Part shown: positions 21,856 through 31,808 of the stretch, piece by piece | Position numbering within the stretch: the stretch's first letter is position 1 | Layout: every line of letters starts with the position of its first letter | Program-made: the position numbers and the translations under genes | Assembly (NCBI RefSeq): GCF_021534965.1 | Contig: NZ_CP091037.1 | Span: 1,342,501-1,406,500 of the forward strand | Direction of reading: 5' to 3' | From: Muricauda sp. SCSIO 65647 | Lineage (GTDB): Bacteria > Bacteroidota > Bacteroidia > Flavobacteriales > Flavobacteriaceae | DNA: 64,000 nt | The notes under the pieces: generated by a model | What the model saw: only the letters and a program-made list of their open reading frames with translations | The model's database searches: none | Told to the model about the DNA's origin: nothing

Positions 21856-23924
21856 TGTTTTAAAACGTTCAAAATATCGATTGCGGCCTCTGATATTTTT
21901 GTGCCCGGACCGTAAATGCCGACCGCTCCGGCGTCATACAAAAACGGGTAATCTTGTTTCGGAATCACCCCTCCTACGATGACCAAAATATCTTCGCGGC
22001 CCAGTTCTTTCAATGCTTCGATCACTTTAGGAACCAAGGTCTTATGGCCGGCCGCCAATGACGACACCCCAATGACGTGCACATCGTTTTCAACAGCCTG
22101 CTGGGCCGCCTCTTTAGGCGTTTGGAACAACGGGCCGATATCAACATCAAAGCCCAAGTCGGCATAGGCCGTGGCCACTACCTTTGCCCCACGGTCATGC
22201 CCATCTTGCCCCATCTTGGCAATCATGATGCGCGGTCTTCTACCCTCTTGTTCCGCTATTTGGTCAGAGAGTTTTCTCGCCTTTTCAAAAAGTGGGTCTT
22301 CTTTCAATTCTTTTGCGTACACACCTGTAAATGATTTTATTTCTGCTTCATGGCGGCCAAAGGCTTTTTCCATCGCATCACTGATTTCACCCAAAGTGGC
22401 CCTGGCCCGGGCCGCTTCGACCGACAATGCCAATAGATTATCGCCCTTGCCCCCTAACTTGGCCTTAGCCGCCTCTGCAATGGATTGCAGGCATGAAGCT
22501 ACTCTTTTTTCGTCTCTTTCAGCTTTCACCTTTTCGATTCTTGCAACCTGTTGCTGCCGCACCCGCTGATTATCGACCTCCAATATCTGAAGGTCATCTT
22601 CTTCTTCCAACACATATTTGTTGACGCCGACGATCACTTCTTTTCCTCCATCGATTCGAGCTTGCTTTTTGGCAGCGGCCTGCTCAATTCGCATCTTGGG
22701 TATGCCCGCCTCTATCGCCTTTGTCATGCCCCCCAGCTCTTCGACCTCTTGAAGAAGATTCCAGGCTTCCGCCGCAAGCTGTTCGGTCAATGATTCTACA
22801 TAATGGCTGCCCGCCCAAGGATCTACCGTACGGGTAATATGGGTTTCTTCCTGTAAATATAATTGCGTGTTTCGGGCAATACGGGCCGAAAAGTCGGTAG
22901 GCAGCGCTATGGCCTCATCCAATGCATTGGTATGCAGGCTTTGGGTACCACCAAAGGCTGCCGCGGCCGCCTCGATCGTGGTTCTGGCCACATTGTTGAA
23001 GGGATCTTGCTCGGTAAGGCTCCATCCACTGGTCTGACAATGCGTTCGCAATGCCATAGATTTTGCGTTCTGGGGATCAAACTGTTTCACCAGCTTGGCC
23101 CACAACATTCGACCAGCACGCATTTTGGCGATTTCCATGAAATGGTTCATCCCAATTCCCCAGAAAAAGGAAAGTCTTGGGGCAAATTCATCTATTTTGA
23201 GTCCTGCCCTCAGCCCCGTTCTGATATATTCCAATCCGTCGGCCAAGGTATACGCCAACTCAATCGCTGCTGTTGCACCAGCCTCGTGCATATGATATCC
23301 TGAGATACTGATACTGTTGAAACGGGGCATATACTTGCTGGTGTATTCAAAAATATCGGCAATAATTTGGATGGAAGGTGTAGGAGGATAGATATAGGTA
23401 TTACGCACCATGAACTCCTTTAAGATATCATTCTGGATGGTACCCGCCAACTGTTCGGGTTTTACACCCTGTTCTTCGGCCGCAACAATATAAAAGGCCA
23501 TCACTGGCAGCACCGCTCCGTTCATGGTCATCGAAACCGACATTTTATCAAGTGGTATGCCATCAAACAGGATCTTCATGTCTTCAACACTATCGATGGC
23601 CACACCAGCCTTGCCCACATCACCCACCACGCGTTCATGATCACTGTCATAACCACGGTGGGTCGGTAAATCAAAAGCTACCGATAATCCCTTTTGTCCC
23701 GCTTCAAGATTGCGTCGATAAAATGCATTGCTTTCTTCAGCCGTAGAGAACCCGGCATACTGCCTAATGGTCCACGGGCGTCTTACATACATGGTCGAGT
23801 ACGGCCCACGCAGATAGGGCGGGATACCGGCAACAAAATCTTGGTGTTCTTCTTTTTGGGGACCCCTGACCTCTGTAGGTCGGTCTGAAACCAATTCTAA
23901 ATGCTGGACGTTTTTTCTTTTCAT
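21852..23924 (-). CDS. scpA: Methylmalonyl-CoA mutase, large (B12-binding) subunit
   Basis: This 690-residue protein has the mutase TIM barrel, with the family signature [20 protein letters not shown] near residue 50, and a C-terminal cobalamin domain with [11 protein letters not shown] (the DxHxxG His that binds cobalt). It interconverts methylmalonyl-CoA and succinyl-CoA, used for propionate from odd-chain or branched fuels. The small subunit, often upstream, is not adjacent here. The gene is monocistronic, converging with the SDR gene and divergent from the AraC regulator. Confidence 0.92.
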   Translation of the reverse strand: MKRKNVQHLELVSDRPTEVRGPQKEEHQDFVAGIPPYLRGPYSTMYVRRPWTIRQYAGFSTAEESNAFYRRNLEAGQKGLSVAFDLPTHRGYDSDHERVVGDVGKAGVAIDSVEDMKILFDGIPLDKMSVSMTMNGAVLPVMAFYIVAAEEQGVKPEQLAGTIQNDILKEFMVRNTYIYPPTPSIQIIADIFEYTSKYMPRFNSISISGYHMHEAGATAAIELAYTLADGLEYIRTGLRAGLKIDEFAPRLSFFWGIGMNHFMEIAKMRAGRMLWAKLVKQFDPQNAKSMALRTHCQTSGWSLTEQDPFNNVARTTIEAAAAAFGGTQSLHTNALDEAIALPTDFSARIARNTQLYLQEETHITRTVDPWAGSHYVESLTEQLAAEAWNLLQEVEELGGMTKAIEAGIPKMRIEQAAAKKQARIDGGKEVIVGVNKYVLEEEDDLQILEVDNQRVRQQQVARIEKVKAERDEKRVASCLQSIAEAAKAKLGGKGDNLLALSVEAARARATLGEISDAMEKAFGRHEAEIKSFTGVYAKELKEDPLFEKARKLSDQIAEQEGRRPRIMIAKMGQDGHDRGAKVVATAYADLGFDVDIGPLFQTPKEAAQQAVENDVHVIGVSSLAAGHKTLVPKVIEALKELGREDILVIVGGVIPKQDYPFLYDAGAVGIYGPGTKISEAAIDILNVLKH

Positions 23925-24167
23925 AAGATGTAGTTAAAAGGCATGTTCAACCTATAAACATAAAAGCACGGCAAGATAGCCTTGTTTTCTAGTACAAAAT
24001 ATGACTTTTGTTTGTATTTCAAATATACGGGGCACCGATTTTCTCCCCTTGTTAAATGGTCTGATTTTGAATACAAACTGAAGGCATTTCACCAACTTTC
24101 AATACTTTTTTGGCTTTTTGAGCCTATATTATCAACACTTCGGTATATTTAAAGCAATTATTTGGTC

Positions 24168-25031
24168 ATGAAGCTGCACTTACTCAACAGAAGTAGTTCA
24201 AACGAATCATCGTTTACCGTTACCCGCAACCGCCATCCGTATTTTTTGAAAATATGGCATTACCATCCTGAGCTCGAATTGGTGCTTATCGAAAAAAGCA
24301 GCGGCACCCGGTTTATCGGTGACAGTATTCAAAAATTTGAAGCTGGTGAGGTAGTGCTACTGGGTAAGAACCTGCCCCATATGTGGCTCAATGACGAAGT
24401 GTATATCAAAAGTGGCAACTTAATAGCCGAGGCCATTGCCATTCATTTCAATGAAGACTTTTTTGGGGCGTCTTTTTTTGAACGCCCCGAATTTGCAAAG
24501 ATTTCCAAGCTTATAAAAAGAGCCGATAGAGGTTTGAAATTCAACAAGGTTGATGAAGACCTAAAAAACATGATCAGGAAGTTGCTCAAAAAAGATTCTT
24601 TCTCTAGAGCGATTGCCCTTCTTGAAATATTGCACCGATTGGCTTCCCATAAAAACCATGAATCCTTATCAAGTCTAGGGTATATCAATTCATTTGTTGC
24701 CGAAGAGAATGACCGTTTGCACAAAATTCATGAATACGTATTCAACAATTTCAAAAAGGTCATCAATGCCAATGAAGTTGCCCAAGAAATTGGCATGAAT
24801 GCTTCGGCCTTCAGTCGCTTTTTTAAAAAAAATCACCGTAAGACCTTTACCAAATACCTGAATGAGATCAGAGTGGGTTATGCTTGCAAGCTACTGCTCG
24901 AAAGTCAAAGCAAAATTACCGCAATTGCCTACGAGTCTGGTTTCAACAATATTTCAAACTTCAATCGTCAGTTCAAGGCTTGCAAACAGATGACCCCAAA
25001 AGAGTATATTAAATATCATAGAACTATATAA
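24168..25031 (+). CDS. AraC family regulator of the fucose operon
   Basis: This 287-residue regulator has an N-terminal cupin-like sensor domain (about 20-110, with WHYHPELELVLIE and GKNLPHMW) and a C-terminal double helix-turn-helix (about 190-285; ITAIAYESGFNNISNFNRQF). It lies 105 bp before the fuconate dehydratase gene on the same strand. AraC proteins of this type usually sense a sugar or sugar acid and activate the catabolic genes nearby, so fucose or a pathway intermediate is the likely ligand. ATG 24168 is preferred over the upstream TTG. Confidence 0.9.
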   Translation: MKLHLLNRSSSNESSFTVTRNRHPYFLKIWHYHPELELVLIEKSSGTRFIGDSIQKFEAGEVVLLGKNLPHMWLNDEVYIKSGNLIAEAIAIHFNEDFFGASFFERPEFAKISKLIKRADRGLKFNKVDEDLKNMIRKLLKKDSFSRAIALLEILHRLASHKNHESLSSLGYINSFVAEENDRLHKIHEYVFNNFKKVINANEVAQEIGMNASAFSRFFKKNHRKTFTKYLNEIRVGYACKLLLESQSKITAIAYESGFNNISNFNRQFKACKQMTPKEYIKYHRTI

Positions 25032-25103
25032 AAATTGCCCCCAGAGGCAAAAAAAGTACCATAATTGGTCAGTAATACAATGGTCTTCGGCAGGCATATC
25101 ATT

Positions 25104-25111
25104 TAGTTTTG
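25104..25111 (+). promoter_or_regulatory. -7 box of the fucose operon
   Basis: TAGTTTTG fits TAnnTTTG and lies 25 bp before the fuconate dehydratase ATG. No TTTG is found at the -33 distance, which suits an activated promoter; TTGGTCAG at 25065-25072 lies near where an activator might bind. Confidence 0.45.
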
Positions 25112-25136
25112 AAGATACCATTCATCACTTTTTCAA

Positions 25137-26456
25137 ATGCACACCCTAGTAGCCATTGAGGTCAAGGACATTCGGTTTCCGACAAGTAGTTCGCTTGATG
25201 GCTCTGATGCCATGAACCCCGACCCTGATTATTCCGCAGCCTACGCTATTTTAAAAACCGACCACCCCGATGGTCTGGAAGGGCATGGGTTGACATTTAC
25301 TATCGGCAGGGGAAATGAATTATGTGCCGCAGCCATAAAAGCAATGTCACACCTGGTCATTGGCAAAACCCTTGACAGTTTTACACAAGACATGGGAGCT
25401 TTTTATAGAATGGTCACCGGTGACAGCCAGTTGCGGTGGTTGGGGCCAGAAAAAGGAGTGATCCATCTAGCTACAGGAGCCTTGGTAAATGCCATATGGG
25501 ATCTTTACGCAAAGGTCGAGAACAAGCCCCTTTGGAAGCTCTTGGCAGACATGACCCCCGAACAACTGGTGACCTGTATTGATTTCTCCTATATCACTGA
25601 TGCCATCACATACGAAGAGGCCCTTTCAATTCTAAAAAAACAAGAGGCCGCCAAGCAAGAACGTATCGACCAGCTCTTGCAAAATGGTTATCCGGCCTAT
25701 ACCACCTCGGCCGGTTGGCTAGGCTATTCAGACGAAAAAATAAAACGCCTGTGCCGTAAGGCCAAAGAAGAAGGGTTCACCCATATGAAAATGAAGGTCG
25801 GGGCCAATTTAAAAGATGATATGCGCAGGGCGGCATTGATCAGGGAAGAAATAGGCAATGACCTGAAATTGATGATGGACGCCAACCAAAAATGGGATGT
25901 GGACGAGGCCATTTCAAATATTGAATCGCTAAAAAAATTCAATCCTTGGTGGATAGAAGAGCCCACGAGCCCCGATGACATCTTGGGCCATGCCAAAATC
26001 GCCAAAGCAATTTCACCCGTTAAGGTCGCCACAGGTGAGCATTGCCAAAACAGGGTCATTTTCAAACAATTCATGCAAGCGAATGCCATGCACTTCTGCC
26101 AAATCGATAGCTGCAGGGTAGGTGGGGTCAATGAAAACCTGGCCATTATGTTGATGGCCGCAAAATTTGATATTCCCGTGTGCCCACATGCCGGTGGGGT
26201 AGGCCTCTGTGAATATGTACAGCACCTTTCGATGGTCGATTTTATCTGTATCAGTGGCAGCATGCAAAATAGGGTCATCGAATATGTAGATCACCTTCAC
26301 GAACATTTTCTAGAGCCCGTGGTCATCAAAAATGGAGCCTATATGCCCCCAAGTGCCCCCGGTTATAGTATTGAAATGAAAGCGACCTCCCTGAAGGAAT
26401 ATTCGTTTCCAAATGGAAAAGCATGGCGAAAACAACCAAAACCTGAAATGTTATGA
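25137..26456 (+). CDS. L-fuconate dehydratase (enolase superfamily)
   Basis: This 439-residue enzyme converts L-fuconate to 2-keto-3-deoxy-L-fuconate. It carries every expected active-site residue: K218 and K220 (HMKMKVG), metal ligands D248 (MMDANQKW), E274 (WIEEPTSP) and E301 (ATGEHCQ), and H351 (VCPHAGGVG). These numbers coincide with those I recall for the characterised Xanthomonas FucD, so the assignment is firm. It is the first gene of the fucose operon, and its stop overlaps the start of the first fucosidase by four bases (ATGA). Confidence 0.95.
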   Translation: MHTLVAIEVKDIRFPTSSSLDGSDAMNPDPDYSAAYAILKTDHPDGLEGHGLTFTIGRGNELCAAAIKAMSHLVIGKTLDSFTQDMGAFYRMVTGDSQLRWLGPEKGVIHLATGALVNAIWDLYAKVENKPLWKLLADMTPEQLVTCIDFSYITDAITYEEALSILKKQEAAKQERIDQLLQNGYPAYTTSAGWLGYSDEKIKRLCRKAKEEGFTHMKMKVGANLKDDMRRAALIREEIGNDLKLMMDANQKWDVDEAISNIESLKKFNPWWIEEPTSPDDILGHAKIAKAISPVKVATGEHCQNRVIFKQFMQANAMHFCQIDSCRVGGVNENLAIMLMAAKFDIPVCPHAGGVGLCEYVQHLSMVDFICISGSMQNRVIEYVDHLHEHFLEPVVIKNGAYMPPSAPGYSIEMKATSLKEYSFPNGKAWRKQPKPEML

Positions 26457-27796
26457 AACCCAACTTCAAGCTTGTCGTTATCCTTATGCTTTTTTGTATT
26501 CTGGTTTCTGGCCAAGGGCAAAAAGACTATACCCCAACCAAAGAAAACATTGAGGCCAGAAAGTGGTTTCAAGATGCCAAATTTGGCCTGTTTGTCCATT
26601 GGGGCATTTATAGCGTTCTTGGTGATGGCGAATGGGTGATGAACAACCAGAACATACCGATAGACATGTATGAAAAATTGCCCTCTTTCTTCAATCCCAT
26701 AGGGTATAATGCCGAAGAATGGGTGAAAATGGCAAAGGATGCGGGCATGAAGTATATTACCATCACCAGCCGTCACCACGATGGTTTTTCGATGTTCGAC
26801 ACCCAAGCCAATGATTATGATATTGTGACTGCCACTCCCTATAAAAAAGATGTCTTGAAAACATTGGCCGAAGCATGCAGAAAAGAAAACATCAAACTGT
26901 TCTTCTATTATTCGCTGCTCGACTGGCACCACGATGACTATTTTCCCCGCGGCAGAACCGGAAAAGGGATAGCGGGAAGGGCTGAAACAGGAAACTGGGA
27001 CAACTATATCGCTTTTATGAAAACCCAATTGACAGAACTGTTGACCAACTATGGTGAAATTGGTGGTATTTGGTTCGATGGGCATTGGGACCAAATGGGC
27101 TGGGACGGCAAAAAATATGGCAGACTCAAGGTCGATTGGCACTATGACGAGCTGTACAAACTCATACACGACCTACAACCACAGGCCCTAATAGGCAATA
27201 ACCATCACTTGGCACCCATTGAGGGCGAAGATTTTCAAATGTTCGAAAAAGACCTCCCGGGCAAGAATACCACAGGTTGGGGCACTGATGCTTCCGATAT
27301 CGGCAATCTGCCGTTCGAAGTGTGTGAGACCATCAACGGGTCATGGGGCTTCAATCTTCAAGACCAAAAACACAAATCTGAAAAAGAACTCGTTCAATAC
27401 GTTGTAAAGGCTGCAGGCTATGGTAGCAATCTATTGCTAAATGTCGGGCCGATGCCCAATGGAAAAATACAGGAAGAACACCAAAAATCCCTCAAGGCAA
27501 TGGGCGAATGGATGCGCAAAAACGGTGAGACCATCTATGGTACCCGTAGTGGACCGATTCCACCTTCCGAAAAAATGGCCTCCACCCAAAAAGGGAAAAA
27601 GGTATATCTGCACCTGCTTGATGAGAATGAAAATGTGGTTTTCTTGAAAGGGTACAGTCCAAAAATAAAGAGTATAAAACGCTACGATGACGGCGCTCGC
27701 GTATCGTATGAAAGAACAAAGTATGGTCTTTTGCTCGATGTGCCGAAAGACGAAAGAAATACTATCGATACCATTGTTGAAATAACCTTGCAATAA
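26453..27796 (+). CDS. Alpha-L-fucosidase GH29 (first copy)
   Basis: This 447-residue secreted enzyme has a signal peptide (residues 1-20) and a GH29 barrel. Landmarks are FGLFVHWGIYS near residue 48, SRHHDGFSMFD near 107, and the nucleophile D209 in GGIWFDGHW. A short beta-sandwich ends the protein. It should release alpha-L-fucose from glycans in the periplasm or outside. It is one of four GH29 paralogs in this operon, each different in length, which suggests different linkages in one fucan or fucosylated glycan. It overlaps the dehydratase gene by four bases. Confidence 0.93.
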   Translation: MKPNFKLVVILMLFCILVSGQGQKDYTPTKENIEARKWFQDAKFGLFVHWGIYSVLGDGEWVMNNQNIPIDMYEKLPSFFNPIGYNAEEWVKMAKDAGMKYITITSRHHDGFSMFDTQANDYDIVTATPYKKDVLKTLAEACRKENIKLFFYYSLLDWHHDDYFPRGRTGKGIAGRAETGNWDNYIAFMKTQLTELLTNYGEIGGIWFDGHWDQMGWDGKKYGRLKVDWHYDELYKLIHDLQPQALIGNNHHLAPIEGEDFQMFEKDLPGKNTTGWGTDASDIGNLPFEVCETINGSWGFNLQDQKHKSEKELVQYVVKAAGYGSNLLLNVGPMPNGKIQEEHQKSLKAMGEWMRKNGETIYGTRSGPIPPSEKMASTQKGKKVYLHLLDENENVVFLKGYSPKIKSIKRYDDGARVSYERTKYGLLLDVPKDERNTIDTIVEITLQ

Positions 27797-28576
27797 ATGA
27801 CTTCATTTGATTACAGCGGAAAAACGGTGATCGTGACCGGTGGTGGCAGCGGTATCGGAAAGGCATTGTCAAAACGGTTTGCCCTTGGTGGAGCCAAGGT
27901 ATACATATTGGAATTCAAGCAAGAAAATGGGCGGCAGGTTGAAAAAGAGATCAATGATGAAGGAGGAACCGCCCATTATTACCATTGCGATGTAGCTGAC
28001 CACGAACAGGTAAAAAAAGTCGTTGGGGCGATTATTTTAGAAAGTCAAATCGATATCTTGGTCAACAATGCCGGCATTGCCCACATCGGCAACATTGAAG
28101 CGACCACTGAAAACGATATGGACAAGCTCTACCAAGTGAACATCAAGGGAATCTATAATTGCATACACGCCTGTATCAGCAATATGAAACAGCAGGGGCA
28201 CGGCATCATATTGAACATGGCTTCGATAGCTTCCTCGGTCGGAATTTCAGACCGGTTCGCCTATTCGATGACCAAAGGTGCGGCGTTGACCATGACCTAT
28301 TCCGTGGCCAAAGATTATGTCGATTTCGGCATTCGCTGCAATAGTATTTCCCCGGCACGCGTGCACACCCCCTTTGTTGATGGCTTTCTCAATAAAAACT
28401 ATCCGGGAAAGGAAAAGGAAATGTTCGAAAAACTGTCAAAGACACAACCGATCGGGCGCATGGCCACCCCCGACGAAGTGGCCCATCTGGCCCTATATCT
28501 ATGTTCTGATGAAGCTGCTTTCATCACGGGCACTGACTTTCCTATAGATGGTGGATTTATAAAATTGAACGGTTAA
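27797..28576 (+). CDS. SDR, probable 2-keto-3-deoxy-L-fuconate dehydrogenase
   Basis: This 259-residue classical SDR has TGGGSGIG (from residue 14), NNAG at 90-93 and the full triad S143, Y156, K160 (YSMTK). By position it should oxidise 2-keto-3-deoxy-L-fuconate to the 2,4-diketo acid that the FAH-family hydrolase (30090-30950) then splits. The other SDR of the operon (38951-39745) is the better candidate for fucose oxidation itself. The two roles are assigned by analogy and could be swapped. It starts on the base after the fucosidase stop. Confidence 0.82.
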   Translation: MTSFDYSGKTVIVTGGGSGIGKALSKRFALGGAKVYILEFKQENGRQVEKEINDEGGTAHYYHCDVADHEQVKKVVGAIILESQIDILVNNAGIAHIGNIEATTENDMDKLYQVNIKGIYNCIHACISNMKQQGHGIILNMASIASSVGISDRFAYSMTKGAALTMTYSVAKDYVDFGIRCNSISPARVHTPFVDGFLNKNYPGKEKEMFEKLSKTQPIGRMATPDEVAHLALYLCSDEAAFITGTDFPIDGGFIKLNG

Positions 28577-28586
28577 ACCAAATCAA

Positions 28587-30080
28587 ATGAAAAAAAACAG
28601 TTTAAAAACCAAACTGCCCTACCTGTCTTTTCTATTGTTTCTGTTTGTGGTAGACATGGTCATGGCCCAGGCGATCTATGAAGACGAACGCTATGTACCT
28701 GAAACCGATCAATTGGTGCTGAAAAAACTGGACCAATGGCAAGATCTCAAATTCGGGTTGTTGATGCACTGGGGCCCATACAGTCAATGGGGCATTGTAG
28801 AATCATGGTCTATCTGCCCTGAAGAATACGGCTGGTGTGAGCGCAAAAAGGGCTCTAATCCCAACAACTATTTTGAGTATGTAAAAGAGTATGAAAACTT
28901 GCAGACCACTTTTGACCCAGTGAAGTTCAATCCTGAAAAATGGGCAAAAGCAGCCAAAAAAGCGGGCATGAAATACGTGGTCTTCACCACCAAGCACCAT
29001 GACGGCTTCAGCATGTTCGATTCAAAATACACCGATTACAAGAGTACCGGCCCCAAGACCCCGTTCAACAAAAATCCCAGAGCCAATATCACCAAAGAGA
29101 TTTTTGATGCCTTTAGGGGTGAAGGCTTATGGACTGGCGCCTATTTTTCAAAACCCGATTGGCACAGTCCCTATTATTGGGATCCCTACTACCCTCCGAG
29201 AGATAGAAACGTGAACTACGAACCAGAGGCAAACCCAGAAAAGTGGAACAAATTTGTTGAGTTCACCCATAACCAGATTCTCGAATTGCTCACAGATTAT
29301 GGCAAAGTCGATATTCTTTGGTTAGATGGGGGTTGGGTCGCCAAAACACCAAAATCGCAGATTACCAGTTGGTACGATGCCCAACTTAAGAATAATGATA
29401 ATGGCTATCTCAAACATAGAATAGTGAACCAAGACATCCGTATGGATGAATTGGTAACCAAAGCAAGGGAAAAACAACCAGGGCTCATCGTGGTCGATAG
29501 GGCCGTGCACGGCAAAAACCAAAACTATCTCACTCCTGAAAATCGAGTGCCCGAAAAACCGTTGCCCTACCCTTGGGAGTCTTGTATCATTGCCGGAGGA
29601 GGTTGGTCATACACGTTCAATGCCAATTATATGAGCACCAACAAAGCCGTCCACACCTTGGTCGACATTGTCGCCAAAGGGGGCAATTTGCTGCTGAACA
29701 TCGCCCCAAGCCCTGAAGGGGAATTGGACGAGGAGGCCTATCGACTACTTGAGGGCATTGGTGACTGGATGAATGTCAACGGCGAGGCCATTTACGGCAC
29801 CGAAGCGATGGCCCCGTACAAATATGGGAATGTCTGTGTCACCTCAACACCTGATGGAAACATTTATTTGATCTACTTGATGGATGAAGAAGAAACATCA
29901 CTTCCATCGACCGTAGCATTTGAAGGGCTACCCATCAAAAAGGGAAACAAGGCATCGATTTTAGGTGTCGATGGAAACATCAAATGGGCCAAAAATGACG
30001 AACGGTTGACATTTGAAATACCTGATTCGGCCAAAAGGAAACTACAGGGCACACCAGCATTTGTCATCAAAATAAAATAG
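28587..30080 (+). CDS. Alpha-L-fucosidase GH29 (second copy)
   Basis: This 497-residue secreted enzyme has a signal peptide ending near MVMAQA. Its GH29 barrel carries FGLLMHWGPYS, TKHHDGFSMFD and the nucleophile D247 (ILWLDGGW). It has longer loops than the first copy, such as the Cys-containing ESWSICPEEYGWCERK near the active site and a stretch around residues 190-215 rich in Tyr and Pro, which would shape the substrate pocket. A C-terminal beta domain follows. It starts ten bases after the SDR gene. Confidence 0.92.
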   Translation: MKKNSLKTKLPYLSFLLFLFVVDMVMAQAIYEDERYVPETDQLVLKKLDQWQDLKFGLLMHWGPYSQWGIVESWSICPEEYGWCERKKGSNPNNYFEYVKEYENLQTTFDPVKFNPEKWAKAAKKAGMKYVVFTTKHHDGFSMFDSKYTDYKSTGPKTPFNKNPRANITKEIFDAFRGEGLWTGAYFSKPDWHSPYYWDPYYPPRDRNVNYEPEANPEKWNKFVEFTHNQILELLTDYGKVDILWLDGGWVAKTPKSQITSWYDAQLKNNDNGYLKHRIVNQDIRMDELVTKAREKQPGLIVVDRAVHGKNQNYLTPENRVPEKPLPYPWESCIIAGGGWSYTFNANYMSTNKAVHTLVDIVAKGGNLLLNIAPSPEGELDEEAYRLLEGIGDWMNVNGEAIYGTEAMAPYKYGNVCVTSTPDGNIYLIYLMDEEETSLPSTVAFEGLPIKKGNKASILGVDGNIKWAKNDERLTFEIPDSAKRKLQGTPAFVIKIK

Positions 30081-30089
30081 GGCAATCGA

Positions 30090-30950
30090 ATGAAACTGAT
30101 ACGGTTCGGAACAATAGGAAAAGAAAAGCCAGGGGTGCTGCTTTCAAATGGCAAGCGAGTGGATGTTTCAGACTTTACTCACGATTATGATGAACTTTTT
30201 TTCGCAAGTGATGGTATTTCAAAGCTGAGAAGCTGGTTGGGCAAAAATACGGAAAAGTGTCCTGTAATCGAAAACAGTGTACGCTTGGGACCCCCAATAA
30301 GGAGGCCTTCAAAAATAGTCTGCGTGGGGCTGAACTACGCCAAGCATGCCAGCGAAAGTGGCATGGCCATCCCCAAAGAGCCCGTATTGTTCTTCAAGGC
30401 CACTTCGGCCATTGTAGGGCCAAACGATGATGTGATCATTCCTAAAGAAAGTCAAAAAACCGATTGGGAAGTCGAACTGGCCATTGTCATGGGCAAAAAA
30501 ACCAACTACGTTGATGAGAAAACCGCGATGAAACACGTTGCCGGTTATGTGCTGCACAATGATTACAGTGAGCGTACATTTCAATTGGAACGTGAAGGCC
30601 AATGGGTAAAGGGAAAAAGTTGTGACACCTTTGCGCCCTTAGGCCCCTATTTGGTCACCAAAGATGAAGTCAAAGACCCGCATAGTCTAGACCTATGGCT
30701 GAAAGTGAACGGAGAGACCATGCAGCATAGCAACACTTCAGATTTTGTGTTCGGTATTCCGAAACTGGTCAGTTATATAAGTCAGTTCATGACACTGCTG
30801 CCCGGTGACATTATATCAACGGGAACCCCTTTTGGTGTTGGCCTCGGCCTAAACCCTCCCCGTTACTTGAGACCGGGCGATGTGGTCGAATTGGGCATCG
30901 ATGGGCTTGGAAGCTCAAAACAACATATCAAAGCCTTTGGGGAAAAATGA
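30090..30950 (+). CDS. FAH-family hydrolase, probable 2,4-diketo-3-deoxy-L-fuconate hydrolase
   Basis: This 286-residue protein is of the fumarylacetoacetase family, with CVGLNYAKHASE, the metal ligands in TDWEVELAIVMGK, the His-containing loop VLHNDYSERTFQ, and DIISTGTPFGVG near the end. In the non-phosphorylating fucose route it cleaves the 2,4-diketo acid to pyruvate and L-lactate. The presence of a lactate-oxidising enzyme at the end of the operon (41397-42572) fits this product. It overlaps the lactonase gene by four bases. Confidence 0.88.
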   Translation: MKLIRFGTIGKEKPGVLLSNGKRVDVSDFTHDYDELFFASDGISKLRSWLGKNTEKCPVIENSVRLGPPIRRPSKIVCVGLNYAKHASESGMAIPKEPVLFFKATSAIVGPNDDVIIPKESQKTDWEVELAIVMGKKTNYVDEKTAMKHVAGYVLHNDYSERTFQLEREGQWVKGKSCDTFAPLGPYLVTKDEVKDPHSLDLWLKVNGETMQHSNTSDFVFGIPKLVSYISQFMTLLPGDIISTGTPFGVGLGLNPPRYLRPGDVVELGIDGLGSSKQHIKAFGEK

Positions 30951-31786
30951 GAATCGACGCCCACCAACATTTTTGGACATACGACCCAAAAGCACATTCA
31001 TGGATCAGCTCATCCATGAAAGCCATCCGAAAAGATTTCATGCCGTGCAACTTGGCCAAAATACTCAAGTACAACCAAATTGATGGTTGTGTGGCAGTAC
31101 AGGCCGAACAATCAGAAGAAGAGACCGATTTTTTGCTGAAATGTGCCGAAGAACACCCGTTCATCAAAGGCGTGGTCGGCTGGTTGGATCTATGTGCCGA
31201 TGATATTGAAACAGCTTTGGAGAAGTATTCTAAAAATCCGTTTCTCAAAGGGCTTCGACATATCGTACAAGACGAGCCCGATGATTATTATATGCTAAGG
31301 CCCGATTTTCGAAATGGCATTTCACAGCTCGCCAAATACGGTTTGACATACGATATCTTGATTTACCCCCGACAATTGCCCACTGCACTCGAATTGGTCA
31401 AAAAATTTCCGAAACAACGATTCATCATTGACCATATGGCCAAACCCAAAATAAATGGTGTTGTCGAAAAATATTGGGCCCACTACATGAAAGAATTGGG
31501 CAAACGCAAAAATGTATTTTGCAAAGTTTCAGGTCTGGTTACCGAGACATCTTGGGGCAAATGGCGTGTACGTGACTTTTATCCTTACCTTGACGTAGTC
31601 TTTGACTCTTTTGACATTGACAGGATCGTATTTGGCTCTGATTGGCCCGTATGCCTGCTGTCTGGCAAATACCATGAAGTATTGTCAATAGTGTTGAAAT
31701 ATGTGTCGAGATTTCCGAAAGAAGCACAAGACAAAATCATAGGGTTGAACGCCATATCATTTTATAACTTGACCGAAACACCATAA
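30947..31786 (+). CDS. Amidohydrolase family, probable L-fucono-1,5-lactonase
   Basis: This 279-residue TIM-barrel protein of the PF04909 group opens with RIDAHQHFW (metal-binding HxH). It has IIDHMAKP in the middle and FGSDWPV near the end, the conserved Asp of the family. Members next to fuconate dehydratase hydrolyse L-fucono-1,5-lactone to L-fuconate. It is translationally coupled to the FAH-family gene by an ATGA overlap. Confidence 0.88.
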   Translation: MRIDAHQHFWTYDPKAHSWISSSMKAIRKDFMPCNLAKILKYNQIDGCVAVQAEQSEEETDFLLKCAEEHPFIKGVVGWLDLCADDIETALEKYSKNPFLKGLRHIVQDEPDDYYMLRPDFRNGISQLAKYGLTYDILIYPRQLPTALELVKKFPKQRFIIDHMAKPKINGVVEKYWAHYMKELGKRKNVFCKVSGLVTETSWGKWRVRDFYPYLDVVFDSFDIDRIVFGSDWPVCLLSGKYHEVLSIVLKYVSRFPKEAQDKIIGLNAISFYNLTETP

Positions 31787-31808
31787 ATAACCTAATGCTT
31801 GTTTTGTA

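Noticed and set aside
25035-25050. TTGCC...GGCAA hairpin after the AraC gene
   Set aside because: The stem is five base pairs, and the run that follows on the plus strand is A, not T; not a convincing terminator for the AraC gene.
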